NCBI GenBank assembly: GCA_964462445.1
Contig: CAYWXG010000004.1
Span: 13,414 to 77,413, forward strand
Direction of reading: 5' to 3'
Length of the DNA: 64,000 bases
Origin: JAGBWK01 sp964462445
GTDB taxonomy: Bacteria > Bacteroidota > Bacteroidia > Bacteroidales > Muribaculaceae
Part shown: piece by piece, positions 9,299-17,087 of the stretch
How the letters are laid out: the number at the start of each line of letters is the position of its first letter
Numbering within the stretch: the first letter of the stretch is position 1
Made by a program: the position numbers and the translations under genes
Notes under the pieces: model-generated
Databases searched by the model: none
What the model was told of the DNA's origin: nothing
What the model saw: only the letters and a program-made list of their open reading frames with translations

Positions 9299-9786
9299 TT
9301 ACCAACTTGAGTAGCTGTCGGATAGGCCTGCAATAGCAATAACAATAATATAGAGTAGCCAAATGCCGAGACTTGTGCAAATTGAGGCGATTGCCCAGTT
9401 TTTAGCTTTATTAGACGCCTCGTTGGCTTCAACATAGCGCTCGGCAAAGTAGAGAGAATCCACTTTTGCGGCATAAACTATTGAAACGACTCCGAAAGGG
9501 AGGCAACATAATATTGTTGACAATATCGCCCACACTAAGTAAGTGTCGGGTTTTGGGGTACGGCTTGATTGTTTCGCAAATTGGCATACTCCGGAACGGG
9601 AGGTGCTTGTGCTGGAATATTAGCAATTATTTCATAAAGTTCCGGCAATCTCTCTGCTTCCATCCAATTAGGCATCCCTTCACACCATACTAATGTTTTA
9701 TGTGTAATTCCATAGTTTTTCAATTGATTGAAGGGTATAGGACCTATTTGTTTGCCTTGCGCAGAAACAATGTAATAAGATTTCAT
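9299..9786 (-). pseudogene. GYF_2 + CD225 membrane protein, broken by one-base frameshift
   Basis: The 5' part from ATG 9786 encodes a GYF_2 domain (MKSYYIVSAQGKQIGP ... WCEGMPNWMEAERLPELYEI). Its frame stops near 9535. The -1 frame continues smoothly with a Pro-rich linker (QFAKQSSRTPKPDTYLVW) into a CD225/dispanin domain (AILSTILCCLPFGVVSIVYAAKV ... second TM WAIASICTSLGIWLLYIIVI). Adding a single G near 9585 would restore one 160-residue protein of the usual GYF_2-CD225 architecture. It is either a real inactivating deletion or a sequence error. The function of these small two-TM proteins is not established. Confidence 0.8.
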
Positions 9787-9840
9787 GATAAGTGTGTTGT
9801 TTTCGTATGAAAAATTGTGTCTGGGGTTAAATAAACATTG

Positions 9841-9848
9841 CAAATGTA
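9841..9848 (-). promoter_or_regulatory. -7 element for the GYF/CD225-DUF2752 operon
   Basis: CAAATGTA on the plus strand gives TACATTTG on the minus strand, an exact TAnnTTTG. Transcription would start near 9834, about 48 nt before the ATG at 9786. Confidence 0.5.
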
Positions 9849-9952
9849 GAAAATCTTTTAATATAATGGGATATTCCGGGTGAATTTTTTAGTTGTAACC
9901 AATAATATCGAAATAAACTTTAGCCAAACGCAACAATTGATGTAATTTTTTA

Positions 9953-9960
9953 TACATTTG
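9953..9960 (+). promoter_or_regulatory. -7 element for cysK
   Basis: TACATTTG is an exact match to the Bacteroidetes -7 consensus and lies 43 nt upstream of the cysK start, predicting a leader of about 37 nt. No -33 TTG sits at the ideal distance. Confidence 0.5.
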
Positions 9961-10003
9961 TGAAGATTTTAATGATTACTAAGAGATATAAAAGAGAAAA
10001 TAT

Positions 10004-10996
10004 ATGGCGCGTATTCATAAAGACCTCACATCATTGGTAGGTAATACTCCATTAGTGGAGATTGGACGAATTTCGAAGTCTGAGAACCTGAAAGCAAAGG
10101 TACTCGTCAAGGTTGAGTTCTTTAATCCGGGCGGTAGCGTTAAGGACCGTATCGCTTTGGCAATGATAGAAGATGCGGAGAAAAAGGGGATACTTAAATC
10201 CGGGGCGACGATTATCGAGCCAACGAGCGGTAACACCGGTATCGGATTGGCATGGGTGGCTTCGGTGAAAGGTTATAAACTTGTTTTGACGATGCCTGAG
10301 ACAATGAGCGTGGAGCGACAGAATTTGCTAAAGGCTCTTGGCGCGGCAATCGTGCTGACACCTGGAAGTGAGGGCATGAAAGGTGCCATAAATCGTGCAA
10401 ATGAATTGAAAGAGGAAACGGAAGGGGCGGTGATACTTCAGCAATTTGATAATCCCGCCAACCCCGCTATTCATATTAAAACCACAGCCGAGGAGATATG
10501 GACCGATACCGATGGAGAAGTGGATATTTTTGTGGCTGGTGTCGGAACCGGTGGAACGGTAAGCGGCACGGCTGCGGGACTTAAAAAACACAATCCGGCA
10601 ATCAAGGCTGTAGCGGTGGAACCCGAAAGTTCGCCTGTGTTGTCGGGAGGTGTCTCCGGTCCGCACAAAATTCAAGGTATCGGTGCCAACTTCGTTCCCA
10701 AGAATTTCAATGCGAGTGTTATCGACCAAATTATAACGGTCAAAGATGACGACGCGATACGCACGTCGCGCCTGCTTGCACAGAAAGAGGGTTTGTTGGT
10801 GGGAATTTCTTCGGGCGCGTCGCTATACGCTGCGTTGCAATTGGCTAAACTCCCTGAGAATGAGGGCAAGACGATTGTTGCACTTCTTCCCGACACGGGC
10901 GAGCGCTATCTTTCAACCGTGCTATATGCGTTCAAAGATTATCCATTGGACGAAACGATATTAGGATGTGCTCATAATTACGTTCTATACACTTAA
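10004..10996 (+). CDS. cysK: Cysteine synthase A (O-acetylserine sulfhydrylase)
   Basis: 330 residues. It forms cysteine from O-acetylserine and sulfide using pyridoxal phosphate in the cytoplasm. The PLP lysine is K47 in NPGGSVKDR. The substrate loop TSGNTGIGLA, the phosphate-binding GVGTGGTVSG and the C-terminal GISSGAS and PDTGERYLS segments are all in place. The length and motifs fit CysK better than CysM. A response-regulator remnant follows 16 nt downstream. Confidence 0.96.
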   Translation: MARIHKDLTSLVGNTPLVEIGRISKSENLKAKVLVKVEFFNPGGSVKDRIALAMIEDAEKKGILKSGATIIEPTSGNTGIGLAWVASVKGYKLVLTMPETMSVERQNLLKALGAAIVLTPGSEGMKGAINRANELKEETEGAVILQQFDNPANPAIHIKTTAEEIWTDTDGEVDIFVAGVGTGGTVSGTAAGLKKHNPAIKAVAVEPESSPVLSGGVSGPHKIQGIGANFVPKNFNASVIDQIITVKDDDAIRTSRLLAQKEGLLVGISSGASLYAALQLAKLPENEGKTIVALLPDTGERYLSTVLYAFKDYPLDETILGCAHNYVLYT

Positions 10997-11012
10997 TGTT
11001 GTTTCATAGGAA

Positions 11013-11653
11013 ATGAAGCATAAAAATTCATTTGTCATATTTGACAGGCAAGATATTACTCGCGCAGGGATGCGCGAGTATATCCGTTTGTCGTTTCCCG
11101 ATTCCGAAATCGTCGAGGTGGAGGATAAGAAAGCGTTGTTGGACGCACTTGCCACGATTTCGGAAATGGAACTTCGATAAGCGATACAGTTGTGGTGTTG
11201 GACTATGCGTTGTCCGATTTTAAAAGTGTTGACGAACTGTTGGTGGCGGTAAAGCGATTTTCCGAAGTGCAATGGATATTGTTTTCCTACGAATTGAGCG
11301 AGCCCTTTTTCCGCAGGGTCGGAGGTGACGAAAATATAGGTATATTACTGAAAGAAAACGCTGAGGAGGAGATAATTGCGGCATTGGAAGCGGCCGTTGA
11401 GGGTCGTCGATATATATGCCGACAGATTGCCAATCTGCTTGCCGTGCGCGAACCGGCGGTTGTGGAGGCTGAGTTGACCCACACCGAAATAGAAATCTTA
11501 AAGATGATTGCACGAGGCAAGAGTGTCAAAGAGATTGCCGCCGAGCGGTTTTCAAGTACGCCCACAATAATCACTCACAAAAATAATATATTTCGCAAAC
11601 TGGGGGTCAATAACGTCTATGAGGCGACAAAATATGCCATCAGAGCAGGATAG
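11013..11653 (+). pseudogene. LuxR-type response regulator, frameshifted
   Basis: From ATG 11013 (preceded by AGGAA) the frame encodes a receiver-like N-terminus (FVIFDRQDITRAGMREYI) and stops at TAA 11178-11180. A second frame continues with DTVVVLDYALSD, the usual phospho-acceptor strand, then a C-terminal LuxR HTH (LTHTEIEILKMIARGKSVKEIA ... THKNNIFRKLGV). Adding one G in the ATGGAAC stretch near 11168 would join the halves into a normal ~214-residue NarL/FixJ-type regulator. Alternatively a shorter product starting at GTG 11192 could still be made and would retain the DNA-binding domain. Its targets are unknown. Confidence 0.8.
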
Positions 11654-11706
11654 TGGAGATGATGGAATATTATATATGATGGTTGGCTGAAAAATTTCGT
11701 GCCGGA

Positions 11707-11737
11707 TTGTATTTTTTGCAAAAATTATTTAATTTTG
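11707..11737 (+). promoter_or_regulatory. Promoter for the propeller/LuxR regulator
   Basis: TTG (11707-11709) and TAATTTTG (11730-11737) are separated by 20 nt, which fits the Bacteroidetes consensus. Transcription would begin near 11744, about 90 nt before the start codon at 11835. Confidence 0.6.
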
Positions 11738-11834
11738 CTTTTAATAGTAGCGGAAGTATTTGTGGCAAATTCAAAGTCGCGGGTACCGCTCTGTTGACAA
11801 CCTAACCGGGGATTTATAGTAGCCTGATTAACCC

Positions 11835-14726
11835 ATGATTTTAGATGTTTCAATTAATAACACGTTCCGACGGTATATCTCATATATATCGACGCTTGTG
11901 ATGCCCTTGTGCATCGGTTTTGCCGGTGGCGCTACGGGTTTGAGTTTCGTGAATTCATATTCCGAATTGCCGTTCGATAATCCGAAAGTGTGGGATATAG
12001 AGGCGAGTGTGGCTAATAATTGGGCGTTTTTTGGAACTGACAACGGAGTCTTGGCATTTGATGGCAATTTATGGGACCATTATCATCTCAACAACAAATC
12101 GGAGGTGAGAAGTGTTGCGTTTGACGACGTCGAAGGTCGCTTGTATGTGGGCGGTATCAATGAATTCGGTTATTTTGCTCCATCCGCGGTCGGCTCGCTT
12201 GAATATATATGCTTGAGCGACAGTGTCCCCGAACAAAAATTTGTGGGTAACGTGTGGGGAATACACATCGCCGGGAATACACTCTATGTGCAAGGCGACC
12301 ACGAGATTTTAACGTATGACTTGAAAAACCCCGACAGGTCGACTATGGCGCATAGCGAAAACAAACTCAACTGCTCGGATCTGATTAATAATACATTGTA
12401 TCTGGGCACTGAGACGGGTGTCCGCCGAATGGAGTCCGGAAATATTGTGGAAGTCGCGGGAATGGAAGCGCTTGCCGATTCGCGTATACGCGGCATAATG
12501 CCGGGCATGAACGGAATTATTATCACTACATCCAATTCCGGAATTTTTGTGTATAAAAACAGTTGCGTGCAGAGAATTACGTTCGCCACGGATATTGAAG
12601 GCGAAGTCTTTACCTCGGCTATCACTAAGAACAAATTGGCATTGGGTACAATCGGTAAAGGATTGTATTTGATTGATTTGGAAAAAGGAAATGTCGACAT
12701 CTACAACGAAAGCAACGGATTGGCGGGGAATACAATTCTATCATTGGCATTTGACGAAAACGGGAATTTGTGGATAGGGGAAGACGGTGGCGTTGAAATG
12801 GTGATTGTAGATATGCCGTTGACCACATTAAGCAATGCCCGATTGTCGATAGGATATGGCTACACTTCGATGGTTCATAATGGCAGATTGTGGCTCGGCA
12901 CCAACCGAGGTTTATACTCTTTGCCGTGGCCGTTGAAATATCCTTTGAAATTCGAGCAGATGCCCGGCATTGAGGGGCAGACGTGGAATTTGAAAAAGAT
13001 TGGTGATCGACTGATGTTGTGCCACGACCACGGATTGTTTGAAATATTATCAGCCGATAGATATAAAAAAGTCAATGGTCCTACCGGCGTTTGGGATATT
13101 CAATCCAAGAAAGGAAATTCGGATAAAGTGCTCATAGGTGCATACGACGGGTTGTATATTGCCAATGTTTTGCCCGGCGGTTTTGGAAATGTTGCCCGGA
13201 TAGGCGGTTTCTCAAGTTGTCCCTCGTTCGCTCAGGAAAGTGACTCCGTCGTGTGGTTAAGCGATGGCTCCGAGGGCTTTACGCGTATGTGTGTGGATTT
13301 CGCTTCCGGCGAGGTGCTATCGACGGATAAGTATGTGATGCCCGATGGTGATGCCTCGGTAGGGATTGTGGTAGAACCGGGCACCGACGATCGCCTGCTA
13401 TTTTGTACTGAAACAGGCATTTACCGATTTAAACCATCATCGAAAAGATTTGTAATCGATGAATACGTGGCGCCATATCTTAAAGCCGGTCGCAAATATT
13501 TGGGGGTAAAGGAGGTGGATAATTGGGTATATATAGTTTCGGATAGCGAGTTTTTGCAAGCGAATGTCATTACACGCGAAGTGTCGTCGATGCCATTGGT
13601 CAATAATCGTATAATAGCGCGTCATTATGGTGATTTGATTAATGTGGTTGATGAGACGACAGTGATATTGCCGACAAACAAAGGTTATATTTTTGCTGAA
13701 TTTGAGCCGGGAGCAAAGGCTATAGATAAGATTTCGCTAAATCCCAACAAGATAAATATGCTCTATACCACAAATTCGGGGGACTCGTTGCATTATCGTT
13801 CCAACTATCTTGACGTTCGCCCCAATATTGAACTCGATTATGCCCATAATTCGGTGAAAATTGTATATGGTAGCGCGGAGATGTCGCGCGATGGCATGGC
13901 TGCGTATCGCTACAAGCTGAATGATGAAAATTGTAGCGCGTTGACGCAGGAGACGGTTAAAGAATTTACGGCGTTAGATCCGGGGGAATATACTTTTACA
14001 GTTGAAACTACCTACAACGATGGCGGTGTCGCTACCGATGAGATAAGTTTTTCTATTCTTCCGCCCTGGTGGCTTACCAATGTGGCAAAGATAATATACT
14101 GCGTGCTTTTGCTTGGTGCCACAGTGCTGATTGTCAAGGTGGTGCAGCGTAGGGTGAAGCGCCACGAGAGAGAATTGGTGAAAGAACAGGAAGCGGAGAT
14201 TTTGCGCCAAAAGATTGAGTTTCAGGAGAAAGAACGTCAGCAACAGGTGCAAATAGCAATGCTTGAGCGCGATAAGATGCAACTCGATTACAATCGCAAG
14301 TCGCAGGAGTTGACTAATCTGTTGATGAGCGAGGCGAATAAGAACGATCTGTTGCAAGAGGTTAAAGATGAATTGAGTAAGACGATGAATTCTCCCTTGC
14401 TGTCGGCCGATCAGCGCGCCATGATAGGTAAATTATATGAAAAGATAAAACTTGGAAGCCATACGGAGAAAGTGCTTGAGCGAGTGGAGGAGGAATTCAA
14501 TCTGCTCCATAATAATTTTACGCAGAAATTGCGCCAAAAATTTCCGTCGCTTACCAATGCTGAAATTATACTTTGCGCCTATATAAAAATGAATCTGCCA
14601 ACCAAGGAAATTGCGCCGCTTATCAATATCTCGTTGCGCGGAGTTGAGACGATGCGCTATCGAGTACGCAAGAAACTTGGTCTAAATCGCAATGATAGTT
14701 TGTCGGGATTTATCGCCAATTTTTGA
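11835..14726 (+). CDS. Membrane one-component regulator: beta-propeller, Y_Y_Y domain, TM, LuxR HTH
   Basis: 963 residues. The N-terminal signal/anchor is followed by two-component-regulator-type propeller repeats (WDIEASVANNWAFFGTDNGVLAFDG; LSLAFDENGNLWIGEDGGVEMV) over about 40-650, and a Y_Y_Y-like Ig domain (YRYKLNDENCSAL ... LDPGEYTFTVETTY) near 675-735. A TM segment follows (IIYCVLLLGATVLIV, about 760-776), then a long Gln/Glu-rich coiled coil to about 890, and a C-terminal LuxR helix-turn-helix (LTNAEIILCAYIKMNLPTKEIAPLI). No kinase or receiver domain is present, so periplasmic glycan sensing would pass directly to DNA binding. It sits just upstream of the GH16/susCD cluster, so it is the likely activator of that locus. 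Confidence 0.88.
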   Translation: MILDVSINNTFRRYISYISTLVMPLCIGFAGGATGLSFVNSYSELPFDNPKVWDIEASVANNWAFFGTDNGVLAFDGNLWDHYHLNNKSEVRSVAFDDVEGRLYVGGINEFGYFAPSAVGSLEYICLSDSVPEQKFVGNVWGIHIAGNTLYVQGDHEILTYDLKNPDRSTMAHSENKLNCSDLINNTLYLGTETGVRRMESGNIVEVAGMEALADSRIRGIMPGMNGIIITTSNSGIFVYKNSCVQRITFATDIEGEVFTSAITKNKLALGTIGKGLYLIDLEKGNVDIYNESNGLAGNTILSLAFDENGNLWIGEDGGVEMVIVDMPLTTLSNARLSIGYGYTSMVHNGRLWLGTNRGLYSLPWPLKYPLKFEQMPGIEGQTWNLKKIGDRLMLCHDHGLFEILSADRYKKVNGPTGVWDIQSKKGNSDKVLIGAYDGLYIANVLPGGFGNVARIGGFSSCPSFAQESDSVVWLSDGSEGFTRMCVDFASGEVLSTDKYVMPDGDASVGIVVEPGTDDRLLFCTETGIYRFKPSSKRFVIDEYVAPYLKAGRKYLGVKEVDNWVYIVSDSEFLQANVITREVSSMPLVNNRIIARHYGDLINVVDETTVILPTNKGYIFAEFEPGAKAIDKISLNPNKINMLYTTNSGDSLHYRSNYLDVRPNIELDYAHNSVKIVYGSAEMSRDGMAAYRYKLNDENCSALTQETVKEFTALDPGEYTFTVETTYNDGGVATDEISFSILPPWWLTNVAKIIYCVLLLGATVLIVKVVQRRVKRHERELVKEQEAEILRQKIEFQEKERQQQVQIAMLERDKMQLDYNRKSQELTNLLMSEANKNDLLQEVKDELSKTMNSPLLSADQRAMIGKLYEKIKLGSHTEKVLERVEEEFNLLHNNFTQKLRQKFPSLTNAEIILCAYIKMNLPTKEIAPLINISLRGVETMRYRVRKKLGLNRNDSLSGFIANF

Positions 14727-15034
14727 TTTTTTGCGTGGTGTGTACGAGGTGGATTGTGGCAATTTTGACGCAATAAGTATTTGATTTTATTACCAAAAAT
14801 GAGATTTTTGTAGAGAAAAGTTTATGTGGGGTAAAAAATGTGCTGTAAAGCGTATTTTGTAAAACGTTAAAAATCAGCGGTATATATTTCGTGCGTAGTT
14901 TTGACGTATTATATTTTAAGGGTTGACGTAATATTGAAAGTATATTTAGTAATTTTTTTTTAATAGAAACTTAATTTTGCAAAATAAAGTTAAAGGTCAC
15001 AAGCTATTACGGACTTACATAAATAAAGAAATAA
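14727..15034 (+). promoter_or_regulatory. GH16 upstream control region with three TTGACG repeats and promoter
   Basis: This 308-nt spacer carries three copies of a TTGACGnAwTA-like motif: TTTTGACGCAATA (14763-14775), TTGACGTATTATA (14901-14913) and TTGACGTAATATT (14923-14935). The last two are direct repeats 22 bp apart, about two helical turns. A TAATTTTG -7 element lies at 14972-14979, which places the nearest repeat about 50 bp upstream of the predicted transcription start (~14986), a usual activator position. They are good operator candidates for the regulator encoded immediately upstream. Confidence 0.5.
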
Positions 15035-16405
15035 ATGAAAAAGATTTATCATTACAGTATCCTACTTCTTTCGCTTACGCTAATGTCGTGCGGCGATGAT
15101 TCTAATGGCGATCCAACACCTTCTCCATCGGGTGGTGGCATGGAGATTACTGCAACTTCTTCAATCTCGCTTGAAAATGTGCCGAGTGAAGGGGCTCAAT
15201 TTACATTGACGGTCACTTCTAATGGTGATTGGCGTATTTCTTCCGACAGCCAATGGATTACGCATTTTCCCTCGGGAGGTGTGAAGAACGAGGCGACTGA
15301 AGTTAAGGTGACAGTTGCTGAAAATACCGGTTTTGATTCGCGCGACGGCGCTTTGACTATTAAATCCGGCAACGTAAGCAAGGTGGTTAATATTCATCAG
15401 ATTTCAACGAACCAGCTGACATTGTCGAGCAACGAGTTGATGTGTGGCTCGGCCGAATCGGAATTAAGTGTTACAGTAAATAGTAATGTCAATTGGGAGG
15501 CTGTAGTCGACGTTGATTGGTGTATAGCTGTTCCCTCCAATGGCATAGCGGGCAAAACCGAAGTTGTTGTAAAAACTTTGGTAAATGACACAAGTAAAGA
15601 TCGCACGGCCAACGTCACATTTAAAGCCGGAGAATCAACGGCAGTGGCAACGGTAACTCAATATGGCGAAAATATAGTTGTCCCAGAAGGATATGCGATG
15701 GTTTGGCACGATGAATTTAATGAAGGAACGAAACTTAACAGCGATTGGACAATCGAGGTACAACCTTCGGGTTGGGTTAACAATGAACTCCAAAATTATG
15801 TAAATCGTCCGGTCGACGGCAAGAACACAGTGGAATTGAAAAATGGTTTCCTCAATATAAATTGTTTCAAAGCCTCTGACGGAAAAATTTATTCAGGCCG
15901 TGTATATGCGAAGGCAAGAAGCGGTTGGACCTACGGGTATTTCGAAGCGCGCATCAATTTGCCGTCAGGAAAAGGCACGTGGCCGGCATTTTGGATGATG
16001 CCTGTCAACTTCACAAGTTGGCCGGATGATGGAGAAATGGACATCATGGAAGAGGTTGGCGTTGTGCCTAATGAAGTTTCGTCGAGTTTGCATGCTTTAG
16101 GTCACGTTCACACTAATAATACACAGGTGACTAAAGCGCGCATGCTCCCCGGAGCGGAAGGCAGTTTCAATACCTATGCAATGGAATGGACTCCCGACAA
16201 GATTACCACATACGTAAACGGACAGCCGTTGTTGACCTATTACAATGATGGTGGTGGCGAATACAACTGGCCGTACAATGATCCATTCTATGTGATATTA
16301 AACCTCGCATGGGGTGGAAGTTGGGGTGGTATGAACGGTGTTGACGAAAGCGCACTACCTGTGACCTTGCTCGTTGACTACGTCAGAGTGTTCCAAAAGA
16401 AATAA
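15035..16405 (+). CDS. GH16 beta-glucanase lipoprotein with two BACON-like domains
   Basis: 456 residues. The lipidated Cys is residue 19 (LMSC), followed by a Ser/Pro/Gly linker, so it is probably displayed on the cell surface. Residues about 36-122 and 125-212 are two BACON-type beta-sandwiches (NGDWRISSDSQWITHFPSGG; NVNWEAVVDVDWCIAVPSNG). Residues about 218-456 are a GH16 catalytic domain with the catalytic triad E334, D336 and E339 in DGEMDIMEEVG. This form is typical of endo-beta-1,3- or mixed-linkage glucanases such as laminarinase. It should make the first cuts in the glucan before SusC/D uptake. Confidence 0.92.
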   Translation: MKKIYHYSILLLSLTLMSCGDDSNGDPTPSPSGGGMEITATSSISLENVPSEGAQFTLTVTSNGDWRISSDSQWITHFPSGGVKNEATEVKVTVAENTGFDSRDGALTIKSGNVSKVVNIHQISTNQLTLSSNELMCGSAESELSVTVNSNVNWEAVVDVDWCIAVPSNGIAGKTEVVVKTLVNDTSKDRTANVTFKAGESTAVATVTQYGENIVVPEGYAMVWHDEFNEGTKLNSDWTIEVQPSGWVNNELQNYVNRPVDGKNTVELKNGFLNINCFKASDGKIYSGRVYAKARSGWTYGYFEARINLPSGKGTWPAFWMMPVNFTSWPDDGEMDIMEEVGVVPNEVSSSLHALGHVHTNNTQVTKARMLPGAEGSFNTYAMEWTPDKITTYVNGQPLLTYYNDGGGEYNWPYNDPFYVILNLAWGGSWGGMNGVDESALPVTLLVDYVRVFQKK

Positions 16406-17087
16406 ATGCTTGCAAGAGAATAGATGAGAGAGGGGAGCTGCCATTTGGGTTAATATATAGTGCAGCTCACTCCCAATCTCAACTTTAAAAACAAGCCTAA
16501 CTCTAACAAAACCAACAATAGCGAACGGCTTTAAAACGAACCTGATTTCAACCTAAAAAAACAACGATAAAGAGAAAATAATCAACATAAACATTAACCC
16601 TTAAATAAACAAATCCTAAAATCTAAAGAAAGAAACAGACTTTACCCTAAAATCCATGTAAATCCCAACTCAACGATCTAAAGTCTTGATGGTTGATCTT
16701 AAAACTAAAATTGCCATAGTCAAGCGAATCTGTAATATAGGAATTGTAAAATGGTTTGGTACTGACCATAACTAAATTCAATATAATAAGTAGAAGTTAT
16801 TAAATGATTCGAATTTAAGGAATTTTGGTATTACGAGAAAATACAAAGGGGCTTGAGACTCGGGCGGTTGAAGGATTGAACAATGAAAAGAAGTTGAAAA
16901 GCTAAAAATTTTTTAAGAGCAAATGTTTCGATAACTCTCTGACACTAACTAAATAAAAAAGAAAACAACTAAGAGAATTGCCTTAAATCATTGGTCTCAG
17001 AGAGGATATCGGAAATATCTGAAACTCGAAATAAATTTCACCAACTTCAAACAAACTCATTAACTAATCAATAACCCCCTAAATCAC
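16406..17087 (+). other. Long gene-free leader before susC, with a hairpin
   Basis: 682 nt without a credible gene. Near its start GAGCTGC (16435-16441) pairs with GCAGCTC (16462-16468), flanked by GGG and CCC (outer limits 16432-16474). This could be a processing or attenuation hairpin after GH16, although no T-run follows. The rest is A-rich (many AAC and AAA runs) and I find no exact TAnnTTTG in it. It may be a long 5' untranslated region of the susC transcript. Confidence 0.5.

Noticed and set aside
8902..9474. 190-residue version of the DUF2752 protein starting at 9474
   Set aside because: The first 63 residues are the CD225 coding sequence in another frame.
9535..9590. Programmed -1 frameshift at CCCCAAAAC in the GYF/CD225 gene
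   Set aside because: The codon phase does not fit the X-XXY-YYZ slippery rule, and a single missing G upstream explains the break better.
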